From assembly GCF_900604335.1 (NCBI RefSeq), contig NZ_UWOD01000004.1, positions 1 through 48,297 of the forward strand: a stretch of DNA of 48,297 nucleotides, written 5' to 3'. A model generated the notes under the pieces. It was not told the DNA's origin. It searched no databases and saw only the letters and a list, made by a program, of their open reading frames with translations. Below are positions 30,125 through 38,402 of this stretch, one piece after another (position 1 is the stretch's first letter; each line of letters begins with the position of its first letter). A program made the translations under genes and the position numbers. This DNA comes from Intestinibacillus sp. Marseille-P6563. GTDB lineage: Bacteria; Bacillota; Clostridia; Oscillospirales; Butyricicoccaceae.

Positions 30125-32702
30125 CATTCGCAATATCCCCCGGATTGGTCTGCACTTTGCAGAGCCTGCCAATGAATTAGCACCTACCCTTTCCATGGTT
30201 GGGGGTGCCTTTCTGGTGGACGGGAAACCCATCAATGCCTATTACGGCAACAAGGCGTACTATTGGGAGCAAGACGACGCATCCGGTTGCCTGTACCTGG
30301 ACTCCTTTGGTCTGCCGCGGAACGGCTTTTTGGAGTACAAGGGGACACGCCGGGACTTCTGGTGTGATTATGAGGTCGAGTTTCAGATGTCCTACATAAG
30401 CAGTGCCAATCAGGCAATCCCGATGCGCTTTTGCCTGGGCCGGGAAGAGGATGAAACCGGAAACGGCTTCTTTTATTGTAAGTTCTGGGTGAAAGATGAG
30501 CCGATCGTGGAGCACCAACCGGGCGATCCTTTGCAGAGCTGTTTTCAGATGCCCGTCGGCGCGGAACTGTGCATCGATTTGGATTTGTCCACCTTCTGGA
30601 GCATCGCAGCATCCATGATGCCAGAAGATTTTTTCGTCAAAAACCTGCATATCGTGATCGATTCCACCTTCAATACTCTGACCGGCAGCGTCACAGAAAT
30701 CAAGGGCCCCACCGGCGGCGACGGCGGTGTTCACAACACGCTGAACGGGGAAGTCATCATCCCGGAACAGGACCAGATGTTGTACAAGGCCCGGGCAGCC
30801 TTTCAAGCGAGCCGAGAAACCAATGCCTGTTTAAAAGAAAACTTCCTGAAAAAAGTAGGGACCGAACTGCCGTGCAGCGTCGATGAATTGTATACAATCC
30901 CCGAACCCGGTGCCATCGTGGACGAAGAGCACAAGGTGACGATAGGCGGACAGCAACAGGTACAGAACAAATCAGCGGAAACCCTGTATTATCTGGCCGC
31001 ATATTATATGGCTGATACCTCGGCGGAAGGCGTCAGCTACGCCGATATGTTCGGCATCACCAAGGAATACGCCAAAACCAGGGTCGAAGAAATCAGTAAA
31101 ACGCTCTTGGAGCTGGTAAAGGATGCCGATATCAAAGACTTCCTGAAACAGTATGCCAAGGCCACTTTAGGCAATGCGGTGGCCAAGTCTTCGGACGCGC
31201 AGCTGCAAAAAGCCTTGCATGGCATCAGCAAACCAGCCGAGCGATGTGCCTATTACATGAATGGCACCACGCACGATGGGGCCATGAACCAGCATCCAGG
31301 GTTCAGCAAGGTCATGCAGCAGATCAACAAGTATGTCTATTCGGCCATGTTGCCCACACTGCGCAAGTATTACGACAATGGTCCGTACTGGGCCCAGAAG
31401 CTCTACGACTATGCAGTGGCACGGAAAGTGCTGTTAAAGGCAAGCACCATAGAAGGAATGTCCAAAGTGACCCATCTTTCGATGATCCTCACTTTTTTGG
31501 ACGACCAAAAACATGACATCTCCTATCAGAACAATGGGAAGACCATGACGGCAAGCCTGCCTTACGGGGCGGCCCTGTATATGCAGATTTATAACCTGTC
31601 GCTGGCGGAAATGATGAACAACGCCAATTTCCAAGCGGATGGAAAGACGACGTTTCTCCAGATCATGGAGAACGTATTCGGGGTCATGTACGATGAACTG
31701 GCAAAAGGAAAAAGCGACAAGTTTTCGGACGACATTCTAAGAGAAATCAAAACAGAACTGGCCGAATATGGGGAGATGACCCGGAAAGAGTTCATCGACC
31801 AATGTCTCAACATCGCTGACGAAGCGATCAGCAGCATTGGGGCGATCGGGGATCTGCTGCAATGTTTCTCTGTCATCAACAAGTGGTGCGCGAAGCATCC
31901 CGGTACCCTGGCGTTCGGCAAATGCGTGGCTCTTTCCATGTATGCTTTTTCCATGTTTGTCTGTGCCAGAATGTTTACCAGCTGGTCGGAGCTGGATACG
32001 CTCCAGAAGGCTGAGGCGGTCGGCGTCTTTATTGCAGGCGCAGCCAATGCGGGGGAGACTGCTCTGCGCTGGTTTTCCATCAAGACGCTGCTCAATCCCA
32101 AAGCCGGCTTGCAGGACAAGCTCAATGCCGCAACCCGGCTGAAATTCGGGGGCGAAAATTTTGATGTGATCCAGGGAATCGGCAGCACCAGCGGCACCGA
32201 GCTGGTGGAAACCACCCAAAATGCCGCCCGGTATGTGAGCAGCATCCAGAGCTCCAGCGGCGTGGCGACCGAGGTATCCCGTTTTACGAAACTATTCCGC
32301 ATCGGAAGCATTGCGCTGCGCATCGTGAATGTTGCTCTGCTGGCTTTTGCGGCCGTCATCACCACTTTAGACATTATAGCGGACTTCAAACACGACCGTT
32401 CAGCCGCCATCAAAGCGTTGGACATTCTGGACGTAATTGGTGTGGGTGCTGCGGCTTTGCTGGAAGGCGTCTCCATAGTGCTGGATTTGGTGGGAGTTGT
32501 CTGTGATGCGATTCCGATTGTGGGAGCGATCTGTATGCTGGTGGGCTTTATTTTCAGCATCGCCGCGATGATTGTAAAGGAGAACTCCGATCCGCCGATG
32601 ATTCTGTTTATCAAAAAAGAGATTGTTCCCTTCCTCAAGAAACTCCCCGTCCCGCCGGTGAGCGCCACACGATATAAGCTGGCTCCTTTTGCAGCGGTAT
32701 AA
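30111..32702 (+). CDS. 863-residue protein with beta-rich N-terminus and very hydrophobic C-terminus; possible pore-forming partner
   Basis: I do not recognise the family. Residues 1-190 look beta-rich (SMVGGAFLVDGKPINAYY, DYEVEFQMSYISSANQ); 220-590 are mostly helical; from about 600 hydrophobic helices appear (ALSMYAFSMFVCARMF; IALRIVNVALLAFAAVITT; then LLEGVSIVLDLVGVVCDAIP and AICMLVGFIFSIAAMIV near 775-825). The end is a basic tail. There is no signal peptide. A long soluble body plus late hydrophobic hairpins is the plan of membrane-inserting toxins, which is inference. It overlaps the Hint gene by 14 bases and ends at a hairpin terminator. Confidence 0.78.
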   Translation: MSSYNIRNIPRIGLHFAEPANELAPTLSMVGGAFLVDGKPINAYYGNKAYYWEQDDASGCLYLDSFGLPRNGFLEYKGTRRDFWCDYEVEFQMSYISSANQAIPMRFCLGREEDETGNGFFYCKFWVKDEPIVEHQPGDPLQSCFQMPVGAELCIDLDLSTFWSIAASMMPEDFFVKNLHIVIDSTFNTLTGSVTEIKGPTGGDGGVHNTLNGEVIIPEQDQMLYKARAAFQASRETNACLKENFLKKVGTELPCSVDELYTIPEPGAIVDEEHKVTIGGQQQVQNKSAETLYYLAAYYMADTSAEGVSYADMFGITKEYAKTRVEEISKTLLELVKDADIKDFLKQYAKATLGNAVAKSSDAQLQKALHGISKPAERCAYYMNGTTHDGAMNQHPGFSKVMQQINKYVYSAMLPTLRKYYDNGPYWAQKLYDYAVARKVLLKASTIEGMSKVTHLSMILTFLDDQKHDISYQNNGKTMTASLPYGAALYMQIYNLSLAEMMNNANFQADGKTTFLQIMENVFGVMYDELAKGKSDKFSDDILREIKTELAEYGEMTRKEFIDQCLNIADEAISSIGAIGDLLQCFSVINKWCAKHPGTLAFGKCVALSMYAFSMFVCARMFTSWSELDTLQKAEAVGVFIAGAANAGETALRWFSIKTLLNPKAGLQDKLNAATRLKFGGENFDVIQGIGSTSGTELVETTQNAARYVSSIQSSSGVATEVSRFTKLFRIGSIALRIVNVALLAFAAVITTLDIIADFKHDRSAAIKALDILDVIGVGAAALLEGVSIVLDLVGVVCDAIPIVGAICMLVGFIFSIAAMIVKENSDPPMILFIKKEIVPFLKKLPVPPVSATRYKLAPFAAV

Positions 32703-32769
32703 TACCAGCCCTTTGCAAAACCATACAAACGCATAACGGGGTTTATCATCCCCGAAACCCATGAAACAG

Positions 32770-32800
32770 CCCGGCACAGAATCTACCATTCTGTGCCGGG
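32770..32800. terminator. Repeated GC-rich hairpin, copy C (terminator)
   Basis: CCCGGCACAGAAT and ATTCTGTGCCGGG form a perfect 13-base stem with loop CTACC, 67 bases past the stop of the 863-residue gene. The stem sequence is the same as in the hairpins at 19997 and 21421. Confidence 0.8.
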
Positions 32801-32991
32801 TCTTGTCTCATAAGTTTATGAAAGGAGCAACTACGATAGGAAAAAGCTATCGTAAAACTTTCCATCTGCATCCCTTGCTCGTGCGTCGGGCTACTCATTT
32901 GAATGAATCAGGGTTCTTATATCTATAACGCGCTTCGACATATTTGTTGTAACGCTTCACCACCCACGCTGGGGCGTGGGCTTACCATCCT
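32801..32991. mobile_element. Possible IS200/IS605-like end fragment
   Basis: No gene is seen. Two stems occur: TACGATAG/CTATCGTA at 32832-32854, and CCCACGC/GCGTGGG with loop TGGG at 32963-32980. A subterminal hairpin of this kind next to a break in an antitoxin gene looks like an end of an IS200/IS605-type element, but no transposase remains and the assignment is weak. Confidence 0.3.
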
Positions 32992-33048
32992 TTATATCCT
33001 GCCCGATGCTTTGTCCATCTTGATGTTTACATTGACCGTATGTGCCAT
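32992..33048 (-). pseudogene. Stub of a RelB/DinJ-family antitoxin gene
   Basis: After GAGGTG the frame reads MAHTVNVNIKMD, the well-known opening of clostridial RelB/DinJ antitoxins, then changes to KASGRI and a stop after 18 codons. The rest of the antitoxin and any RelE/YafQ toxin are absent. The break abuts the hairpin-bearing fragment to its left. The stub keeps a ribosome site and probably a promoter. Confidence 0.72.
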
Positions 33049-33187
33049 ATAAAACACCTCTTTCCCACTCATAGTATAGGCATAAAGAAAAAACAAGAAT
33101 TTTTCTTTACCTTTACAAATGCAATTGCACCAAGTATGACGTATCGTGCCTAATTTCGGCTACCCGGTGGCGTGGGATTTTTGATTT
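33049..33187. other. Intergenic stretch upstream of the antitoxin stub
   Basis: It contains a minus-strand TATACT near 33074-33079 that may be the antitoxin -10 box. No gene is seen. Confidence 0.4.
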
Positions 33188-33212
33188 TTTGCTTCCGCAT
33201 TTCGGAAGCAAA
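33188..33212. repeat. Stem-loop TTTGCTTCCG/CGGAAGCAAA
   Basis: A perfect ten-base inverted repeat with a five-base loop lies directly before the palindromic repeat at 33213-33285. No T-run follows on either strand, so it is not a typical terminator. Confidence 0.6.
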
Positions 33213-33285
33213 GGAGGGACAGCAAGCATAATAAGTGTCTAGACACTTGCCTTTTTTGCAAAAAATGGTTTTGCAAAAAAATCGG
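33213..33285 (+). repeat. Left copy of inverted palindromic repeat flanking the Fic module
   Basis: It contains CAGCAAGCA, the perfect 16-base palindrome AAGTGTCTAGACACTT at 33233-33248, and AAAAAATGGTTTTGC. The same string of motifs occurs in inverse orientation at 34618-34691. Confidence 0.75.
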
Positions 33286-33299
33286 CGAACGCGAAAAAC

Positions 33300-33482
33300 T
33301 TAGTTCCGCAATCCGCCGGGTTGGATGAAGAAATTGTAAAACGTTCGATCGGTGATTTGGACGGCTTTGTCGAGCATTTTGAGATCAAAGGACGTATTTA
33401 CGCAACCAATATCATGGAGCCGGGCAAGGTGAGTGAGACGCCTTTCTTGGACATTGCGTATCAAATGGGATGCCAGGTATAA
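33300..33482 (+). pseudogene. Possible gene fragment, C-terminal part only
   Basis: A frame with no start codon ends in GLDEEIVKRSIGDLDGFVEH, then FEIKGRIYATNIMEPGKVSE and PFLDIAYQMGCQV before TAA. Its composition looks like a real protein and its usage resembles neighbours, but I do not recognise the family. It is cut on its left by the palindromic repeat. It may instead be noncoding. Confidence 0.35.
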
Positions 33483-33504
33483 GAGAGCCAGGTGTTCACG
33501 TCTT

Positions 33505-34308
33505 TCATCTAAACGGCGGCCTGTACTGGGGGCGGTCGGTTTCAAAATGGGGAGTTCCCCTGTTGGCTGCGCGGAACTGTTTGCTCCTCCACGGCCCATT
33601 GAAATATTGATAAATCGCTGTAAAGGTATCCTGCGCGGATAAACAGGTATCCATGAGATAACCTTTTTCTCCGGGATACTTTTGCAATCCTCGATCGTAG
33701 AATGCTTTGTGCTGCTCGTCAATGATAAACGGCATGATGCCATATTTCAGACATTCCTTGAACATAATCAATCTGCCTACGCGCCCGTTTCCGTCTTGAA
33801 ACGGATGAATGGATTCAAACTTAGCGTGAAAATCAATGATATCCTCTACCTTGACTGCCGAAAGCGCATGGTAGGATTCCAGCAGTTTCCGAAGTTCCTG
33901 CTCTACATTTTCCGGAGCAACCGTTTCCCGGCCGCCGACCTCATTTGGCAGCGCTTTGAAGTCACCCACTTTGAACCAGCTTTTTCGCTCATCGGAAGTC
34001 CCTCGTTTCAAAATTGCATGGAACTGCTTGATGAGATCCATGGAAAGATCTTCTTTCGCGTGCTCCAGCATGAAGTCAAAGGCCCGGAAATGATTTTGCG
34101 TTTCGATAATATCGTCGATATTCAAAACCGCATTGTCGGATAAGATCGTATGCGTTTCAAACATGGAACGTGTCTGTTCTTCCGTCAGTTGACTGCCTTC
34201 CATACGGTTTGTATGATAGGCAAATATCACCTGCACTTTGTGGTACAAACCACCGGGCAGATTCATTTCCTTTTGCTCACGTAAGATTTGCAATATTTCC
34301 TGATTCAT
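33505..34308 (-). CDS. Fic family protein, class II, with an aberrant C-terminus
   Basis: The 267-residue protein has the Fic motif HPFQDGNGRVGR at residues 168-179 and an inhibitory motif T33-x-x-x-E37-G38 (TNRMEG). It should AMPylate a target when relieved. Relatives usually end soon after a segment like CLSAQDTFTAIYQYF; here about 30 arginine- and proline-rich residues follow, as if the true stop was lost by recombination near 33595. The start overlaps the stop of the small upstream gene (ATGA), so translation is coupled. It is only distantly like the Fic protein at 20560-21402. Confidence 0.9.
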   Translation of the reverse strand: MNQEILQILREQKEMNLPGGLYHKVQVIFAYHTNRMEGSQLTEEQTRSMFETHTILSDNAVLNIDDIIETQNHFRAFDFMLEHAKEDLSMDLIKQFHAILKRGTSDERKSWFKVGDFKALPNEVGGRETVAPENVEQELRKLLESYHALSAVKVEDIIDFHAKFESIHPFQDGNGRVGRLIMFKECLKYGIMPFIIDEQHKAFYDRGLQKYPGEKGYLMDTCLSAQDTFTAIYQYFNGPWRSKQFRAANRGTPHFETDRPQYRPPFR

Positions 34309-34484
34309 GGATTCTTCGTCTCCGGAATTTGCTGACGCAGCGCAGTCATAACTTCTTCGTGCGTAAATCGTTTATCCGAACTTGCAGCTTGAATTTCGGC
34401 CGCATGCAGTTTGTCATACACTTCATAATCCAGCATAAAGCATTGCTGACAATCTTGCGCTTTAAAAATTTTAGCAGTATCCAT
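34305..34484 (-). CDS. Small putative antitoxin of the Fic pair
   Basis: The 59-residue acidic protein (DTAKIFKAQDCQQCFMLDYE, then VYDKLHAAEIQAASSDKRFT and HEEVMTALRQQI) resembles small antitoxin-like proteins with a helical core and a T-x-E-E-V end that are found before toxins in Firmicutes. Its stop overlaps the Fic start by four bases. AGGAGGTG lies six bases before the chosen ATG, which is preferred to one three codons earlier. Its role as a Fic neutraliser is inferred from the layout. Confidence 0.75.
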   Translation of the reverse strand: MDTAKIFKAQDCQQCFMLDYEVYDKLHAAEIQAASSDKRFTHEEVMTALRQQIPETKNP

Positions 34485-34617
34485 GATCGCCACCTCCTGA
34501 ATAATTATATCATATATGTGATTTGGTCATTGTCATCCAATTTCACAAAATGGAGTGCGCAAGGCGTATTCCAATACGCAACATTTTTTGCTTGAGTCAG
34601 CGGAGGAAATTGTGGTT
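34485..34617 (-). promoter_or_regulatory. Promoter region of the antitoxin-Fic operon
   Basis: On the minus strand an extended -10 box (TGATATAAT, with TATAAT at 34509-34504) lies about 20 bases before the antitoxin start; the -35 match is poor. No other gene is seen here. Confidence 0.45.
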
Positions 34618-34691
34618 TTCTCAAATTCTTCGCAAAACCATTTTTTACAAAATGGCGAAGTGTATATACACTTCCTTTGCTTGCTATCCCA
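34618..34691 (-). repeat. Right copy of inverted palindromic repeat flanking the Fic module
   Basis: On the minus strand it reads TAGCAAGCA, the perfect 16-base palindrome AAGTGTATATACACTT (34658-34673), then AAAAAATGGTTTTGC. It mirrors the copy at 33213-33285 with about three quarters of bases the same by eye; the centre of the palindrome differs. Confidence 0.75.
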
Positions 34692-34756
34692 GATCTGCCC
34701 TTTTGTTTTCGCTTGCAAACAGAAACTTTGCAAAAAGCGTACGAGCATACAAATCC

Positions 34757-34795
34757 AAATCCCCTCTTCTAGCGTCAAGCTGGAAGAGGGGATTT
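34757..34795. terminator. Terminator after blaR1
   Basis: AAATCCCCTCTTC and GAAGAGGGGATTT form a perfect 13-base stem with a 13-base loop, 26 bases beyond the blaR1-like stop. T content after it on the minus strand is moderate. Confidence 0.75.
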
Positions 34796-34820
34796 CTCGT
34801 TTTCGCTTCCGGGGAGCTGC

Positions 34821-37763
34821 TTACGGCGTTTCTTCTGCCGGATACCACTGAAACTGCATTTTCGATAGGTCATCCAGCGGCAGCACATACGCCAGGATGC
34901 CGTCCTTGGATTGCAGCGCCTGCACCTGGGACGCATCGGCAAAGCCGGACAGGTCCAAGCTGGCCAAAGTTTTGGCATCGGGAATCTGCATGTCGGTGTA
35001 TTCGATTTCTTCCGGGTCAGCCAGCTTAGAAAGCGCGGACGTTTCCAGAGAATAGATATACCCCGGCCCGTTCATGGCAGCGATCGTAATGCACGCATCA
35101 TTGCCGCGCACGATCATGGCGGAATCGCCCTGGGTATCGCCAAGCCCGATTTTCTGCACATCGATGCCTGCCTGCAGCGCGCCGGTCTGGGTATCAAACA
35201 GCAGCAGGCCATTGTAATTGAGCACGCAGATCACGTCCCGGTTAAAGAAGGGCACCTGTGGCGCGTCGGCGCCGATGGGTTCGGAAATCACTCGGTTGTA
35301 TACCGCATCGGTTTCGGTGAGATCGCCTTCTCCCACCACACCGACCGGAAGCCAATATCCGCCGACTTTGCGCATTTGTACATCGACAGACGGGCTGTCA
35401 TCCGCAAAATGCAGCCGCACGACTGCTTCGGTGTCCTCTTCCGAAACGACTTCGCTGGTAAACCAGCTTTCGAGGATCATCAAAACTTGATCGCCCTCGG
35501 TGTGCGTGACTTCCTCGCCGAAAAAGCTAAATACGGTCTCGGCCGCGGCGCGCACCTGGGTCAGCGTATCCAGCGAAGCGCCGTTGAAGTTTATCGCATC
35601 CTCGGGAATGGTCGGCCACGGCAATCCAGCATTATAATACAGGTCAAACTTCTCGCGCATGGTGTAACCGGCATCCTGTCCGGACAGTTTTTCCTGGATA
35701 AAGGCCAGATGATCGTCGCACCGCTCCATGCTGCGGATGACCTTGCGGCCCTGTTCCTCGCCTGCCGTGATGGCAATCGCCGACCGGTAATCGGTCATCC
35801 CGCCGCCATACAGCTGGAACACCGCCACATAAGTATCTGCATCCTTGCCGGGGGCCAGCACATAGTCGGCCACGGTCGGCGACGAGCCGCCGTATTTGGT
35901 GTACCAGACATCGTCGCTATCCGCCAGCGCGCGCTGGCTGTCGGCCATATGCTGCTGTCCTTCCTGTGACAGCACCGGATAGGCGGGCCATACCGACTTA
36001 TACGTCACCGCGCGCGCATATTGCTGCGCCAGATCGGCAGCCGTGCGGTCGTTCCGTCCGCCGTCATAGGTGTAGTCCTGTACGCTGCCGCCCGCGACCG
36101 TCAGGTCCAGCGGCGTCTCGTCCGAAAAGGTGTACCGCATCTGCGTCAAATCATCGCTGCCGTCGCCCGTTTCGTCCCAGCTGCGCACGGTTTCTAGCTT
36201 GCCGCCAGTCAGCTGGAGCGACGTTACGATGGTTTCTTCCAACGATGCTTCGCCGGCGGGCAGCGGCGCCGGCAAGCCCAAATCGTTTTCATACAGCAGC
36301 CGGAAATGTTCCAGGCTGTCCGCCGTGTCCACAAACGGTTCATCGTTGATATACGGATTGCCTTCGACCTGGCTGACCTTCCAGGTCCCGTCTGCCTTTT
36401 CAAAGTGGATGCGCTCGGCCTGCCGGGTCGCAGGGCTCGCCGAGGCCGTCCATTCGGTCACAATGACCGCCTGCTGGTTTTCGGCATCGGGCAGGACGGT
36501 AAAGCGGCTGACCGACGGGCTGGAGGTGCCGATCTGCCACAGCGGTTCGCCGTCGGTCTGACCGGTCTGCGCGCCCAGCGCGGTTTGCTGCTCATAAAGC
36601 TTTTGGGCCAGGTCATCGTTGAGCAGCTCATACCACGGCTCGGCGTCGCGGTATTTTCCGCTCATCCACTGCTCGGCCAGGGCCACGCACGCGGCGTCGG
36701 TTAGGTTTCCCTGGGCCGTGCCCACCGAAAACGCGCAGCCCAGCGCGCCGACCGACAAGGCCGCCCCAAGCACCAATACAATCCCGCATTTTTTGATGCG
36801 TTTCTCGAACAATCCTTCCAGGCGTCGCATAAGCCCCTCCTTATCTCCGGTAAAGCACGACACCAGCGCGCGCTTTTTGACCTGTTTTTCGACCGACCGC
36901 AAAATGGTCTGCCCGTAGGCGCGGCGCGCCGAAAAATCCATGCCCCGCACCACCGCTTCATCGCAGGCCATTTCGATATCTTCCTGCGCCAGCCGCGCCA
37001 TGTGGTGTACCAGGGGATTGAACCAGTGAACCGCCCGCGCGGCGACCAGCAGCAGCTTAAGCCACAAGTCGCGCCGCTTGTAGTGGGTCAGTTCATGGCG
37101 AAAGATGAAGGCCGCATCTTCGGCGGACAGGTCTTCGTCGGGCAGATAGAGCGCGGGATAGAGAAATCCGGCCAGCATCGGACAGTCGGCCGCGCGCGTG
37201 ACGCGTAACGGGATGTTCCGGGAAATGCCAAGCGACCGTTTTTGTTCCTCGAATGCCGCCAGCAGTGGGTTTCGTGCGGCAGGGTGGCTGCTCTGTTCCA
37301 GCACATAGTAGAATGCCAGATATCGATATAACTGCCAAACCGTAACGAGCAGCACGCCCACGCCCCACACGACAGACAGCACATAGCCTAAATCGAACGA
37401 AATAAGCGATGGCATATCAAGCGGAGTCAGCGCCTGAGCCTGTTCCTGCGTCACCCAGCGGTTTGCCACGGTCCCGCCGTCCACATCCAGAGCAGGCAGC
37501 CCGGCCTGTTCGAGCTGGGCAGGGGTAAAGTCGGTCTGCGTCAGATAGGTCGTGCACGGCGCGACCTGCACCGGCGGGTCGGGCAGCGTCAGCTGCACGG
37601 GGATGAGCAGCCGGAGCGCCAAAATGGCCCACACAAGGCACATCATCCGCGGCGGATAGCGTTTTTTGAGCGTTCGGCGCAGCAAAAACAGCAAAACCGC
37701 CACCACCGAAACGGTCAGCCCGATCTGCACCAGATTGCTCGGCAGGTTTTCCAAATGCAACAT
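34821..37763 (-). CDS. BlaR1-like M56 family membrane metalloprotease with large C-terminal sensor region
   Basis: The 980-residue protein starts with membrane helices (GLTVSVVAVLLFLL; MCLVWAILALRLLIPV; a third near 125-145) around an M56 peptidase domain with zinc motif HELTH near residue 222 and the later ACDEAVV. A fourth helix (GIVLVLGAALSVGALGC) near 325-345 leads to about 630 residues of outer domain. In BlaR1/MecR1 systems ligand binding outside activates the protease inside, which inactivates the BlaI repressor. The outer part here is far longer than a penicillin-sensor domain and has no obvious S-x-x-K penicillin site, so the signal is likely different. The ATG at 37763 has AAGG upstream; blaI ends 10 bases before it. 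Confidence 0.85.
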   Translation of the reverse strand: MLHLENLPSNLVQIGLTVSVVAVLLFLLRRTLKKRYPPRMMCLVWAILALRLLIPVQLTLPDPPVQVAPCTTYLTQTDFTPAQLEQAGLPALDVDGGTVANRWVTQEQAQALTPLDMPSLISFDLGYVLSVVWGVGVLLVTVWQLYRYLAFYYVLEQSSHPAARNPLLAAFEEQKRSLGISRNIPLRVTRAADCPMLAGFLYPALYLPDEDLSAEDAAFIFRHELTHYKRRDLWLKLLLVAARAVHWFNPLVHHMARLAQEDIEMACDEAVVRGMDFSARRAYGQTILRSVEKQVKKRALVSCFTGDKEGLMRRLEGLFEKRIKKCGIVLVLGAALSVGALGCAFSVGTAQGNLTDAACVALAEQWMSGKYRDAEPWYELLNDDLAQKLYEQQTALGAQTGQTDGEPLWQIGTSSPSVSRFTVLPDAENQQAVIVTEWTASASPATRQAERIHFEKADGTWKVSQVEGNPYINDEPFVDTADSLEHFRLLYENDLGLPAPLPAGEASLEETIVTSLQLTGGKLETVRSWDETGDGSDDLTQMRYTFSDETPLDLTVAGGSVQDYTYDGGRNDRTAADLAQQYARAVTYKSVWPAYPVLSQEGQQHMADSQRALADSDDVWYTKYGGSSPTVADYVLAPGKDADTYVAVFQLYGGGMTDYRSAIAITAGEEQGRKVIRSMERCDDHLAFIQEKLSGQDAGYTMREKFDLYYNAGLPWPTIPEDAINFNGASLDTLTQVRAAAETVFSFFGEEVTHTEGDQVLMILESWFTSEVVSEEDTEAVVRLHFADDSPSVDVQMRKVGGYWLPVGVVGEGDLTETDAVYNRVISEPIGADAPQVPFFNRDVICVLNYNGLLLFDTQTGALQAGIDVQKIGLGDTQGDSAMIVRGNDACITIAAMNGPGYIYSLETSALSKLADPEEIEYTDMQIPDAKTLASLDLSGFADASQVQALQSKDGILAYVLPLDDLSKMQFQWYPAEETP

Positions 37764-37772
37764 GGCCTTCAC

Positions 37773-38150
37773 CTACTTTTGCTGCTCCTGCGCATCCAGA
37801 AAGGCGCGCAGGTCGTTGAGATCGTCCTCGGTGAGCGCGCCTGCGTCCGACAGGCTGGCCACAAAGTTCTTGACCGACCCGCCGCACAGGCGCTCGACAA
37901 AGCTGCGGCTCTCGCGCTGCAAATAGGCTTCGCGCGTCACGCGCGGCGTGTACTGGTTTTGCCGCCCCTGCTTTTCGCACGACAGAAAACCCTTGTCGCA
38001 CAGCCGGGACAGAAAAGTCAGCACGCTGGTGGCTTTCCAGTCGCTCGGCACCTTTTGCTGCACGTCCGAAGCCGTGACCGGCGGCGACAGCGACCAGACC
38101 GCCTGCATGACCTCCAGTTCGGCATCGGGCAGCCGTTTGTTCTTTTCCAT
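37773..38150 (-). CDS. blaI: BlaI/MecI family transcriptional repressor
   Basis: The 125-residue winged-helix protein has the family pattern: LPDAELEVMQAVWSLSPPVT, then KATSVLTFLSRLCDKGFLSC and a dimerisation and cleavage region (FVERLCGGSVKNFVASLSD). It represses its own operon and possibly other genes until the co-encoded M56 protease destroys it. Two matching operators lie directly upstream. An AGGAGGAC-type ribosome site precedes the ATG. The gene symbol denotes the family, not proven beta-lactam control; no beta-lactamase gene is in the window. Confidence 0.92.
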   Translation of the reverse strand: MEKNKRLPDAELEVMQAVWSLSPPVTASDVQQKVPSDWKATSVLTFLSRLCDKGFLSCEKQGRQNQYTPRVTREAYLQRESRSFVERLCGGSVKNFVASLSDAGALTEDDLNDLRAFLDAQEQQK

Positions 38151-38168
38151 GCCGTCCTCCTCCTATTC

Positions 38169-38214
38169 TACAAATGTAAAATTTTTTGGATGCTTATATT
38201 CTACAATAGTAGAA
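38169..38214. promoter_or_regulatory. BlaI-type operators
   Basis: TACAAATGTA at 38169-38178 matches the TACA-N2-TGTA core of BlaI/MecI sites. A second site, TTCTACAATAGTAGAA at 38199-38214, is an inverted repeat with a four-base centre. They lie 20-65 bases before blaI and could also affect the divergent surface-protein gene. Confidence 0.8.
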
Positions 38215-38402
38215 AAAGAGAGTCAAGCAATACTTGGTAACAAAATGGTTTCTCATGCCGTGCGGTTTATATTTTTTCTAAAAATTCTACCGCAGAATAC
38301 AGAATACATATTGAATAGTATTAATGTTATGCGTTGCACTAATTTCATAGATTTTCAATGAAAAAAATAGGAATTGGTGTATAAAGGATAAAAGGGAATT
38401 TC
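38215..38402. other. Intergenic region between blaI and the surface-protein gene
   Basis: The stretch is AT-rich. A TATAAA at 38380-38385 might be a -10 box for the surface-protein gene, but no good -35 was found. No gene is seen. Confidence 0.35.

Noticed and set aside
31589-32749. Long minus-strand frame opposite the 863-residue gene
   Set aside because: Shadow of the real gene; no ribosome site and low-complexity Ser/Thr/Ala content.
19997-32806. Integron-like cassette array with the three related hairpins as attC sites
   Set aside because: The recombinase lacks obvious integron integrase features and the hairpins A and B are parts of a longer repeat unit; simple terminators explain them better.
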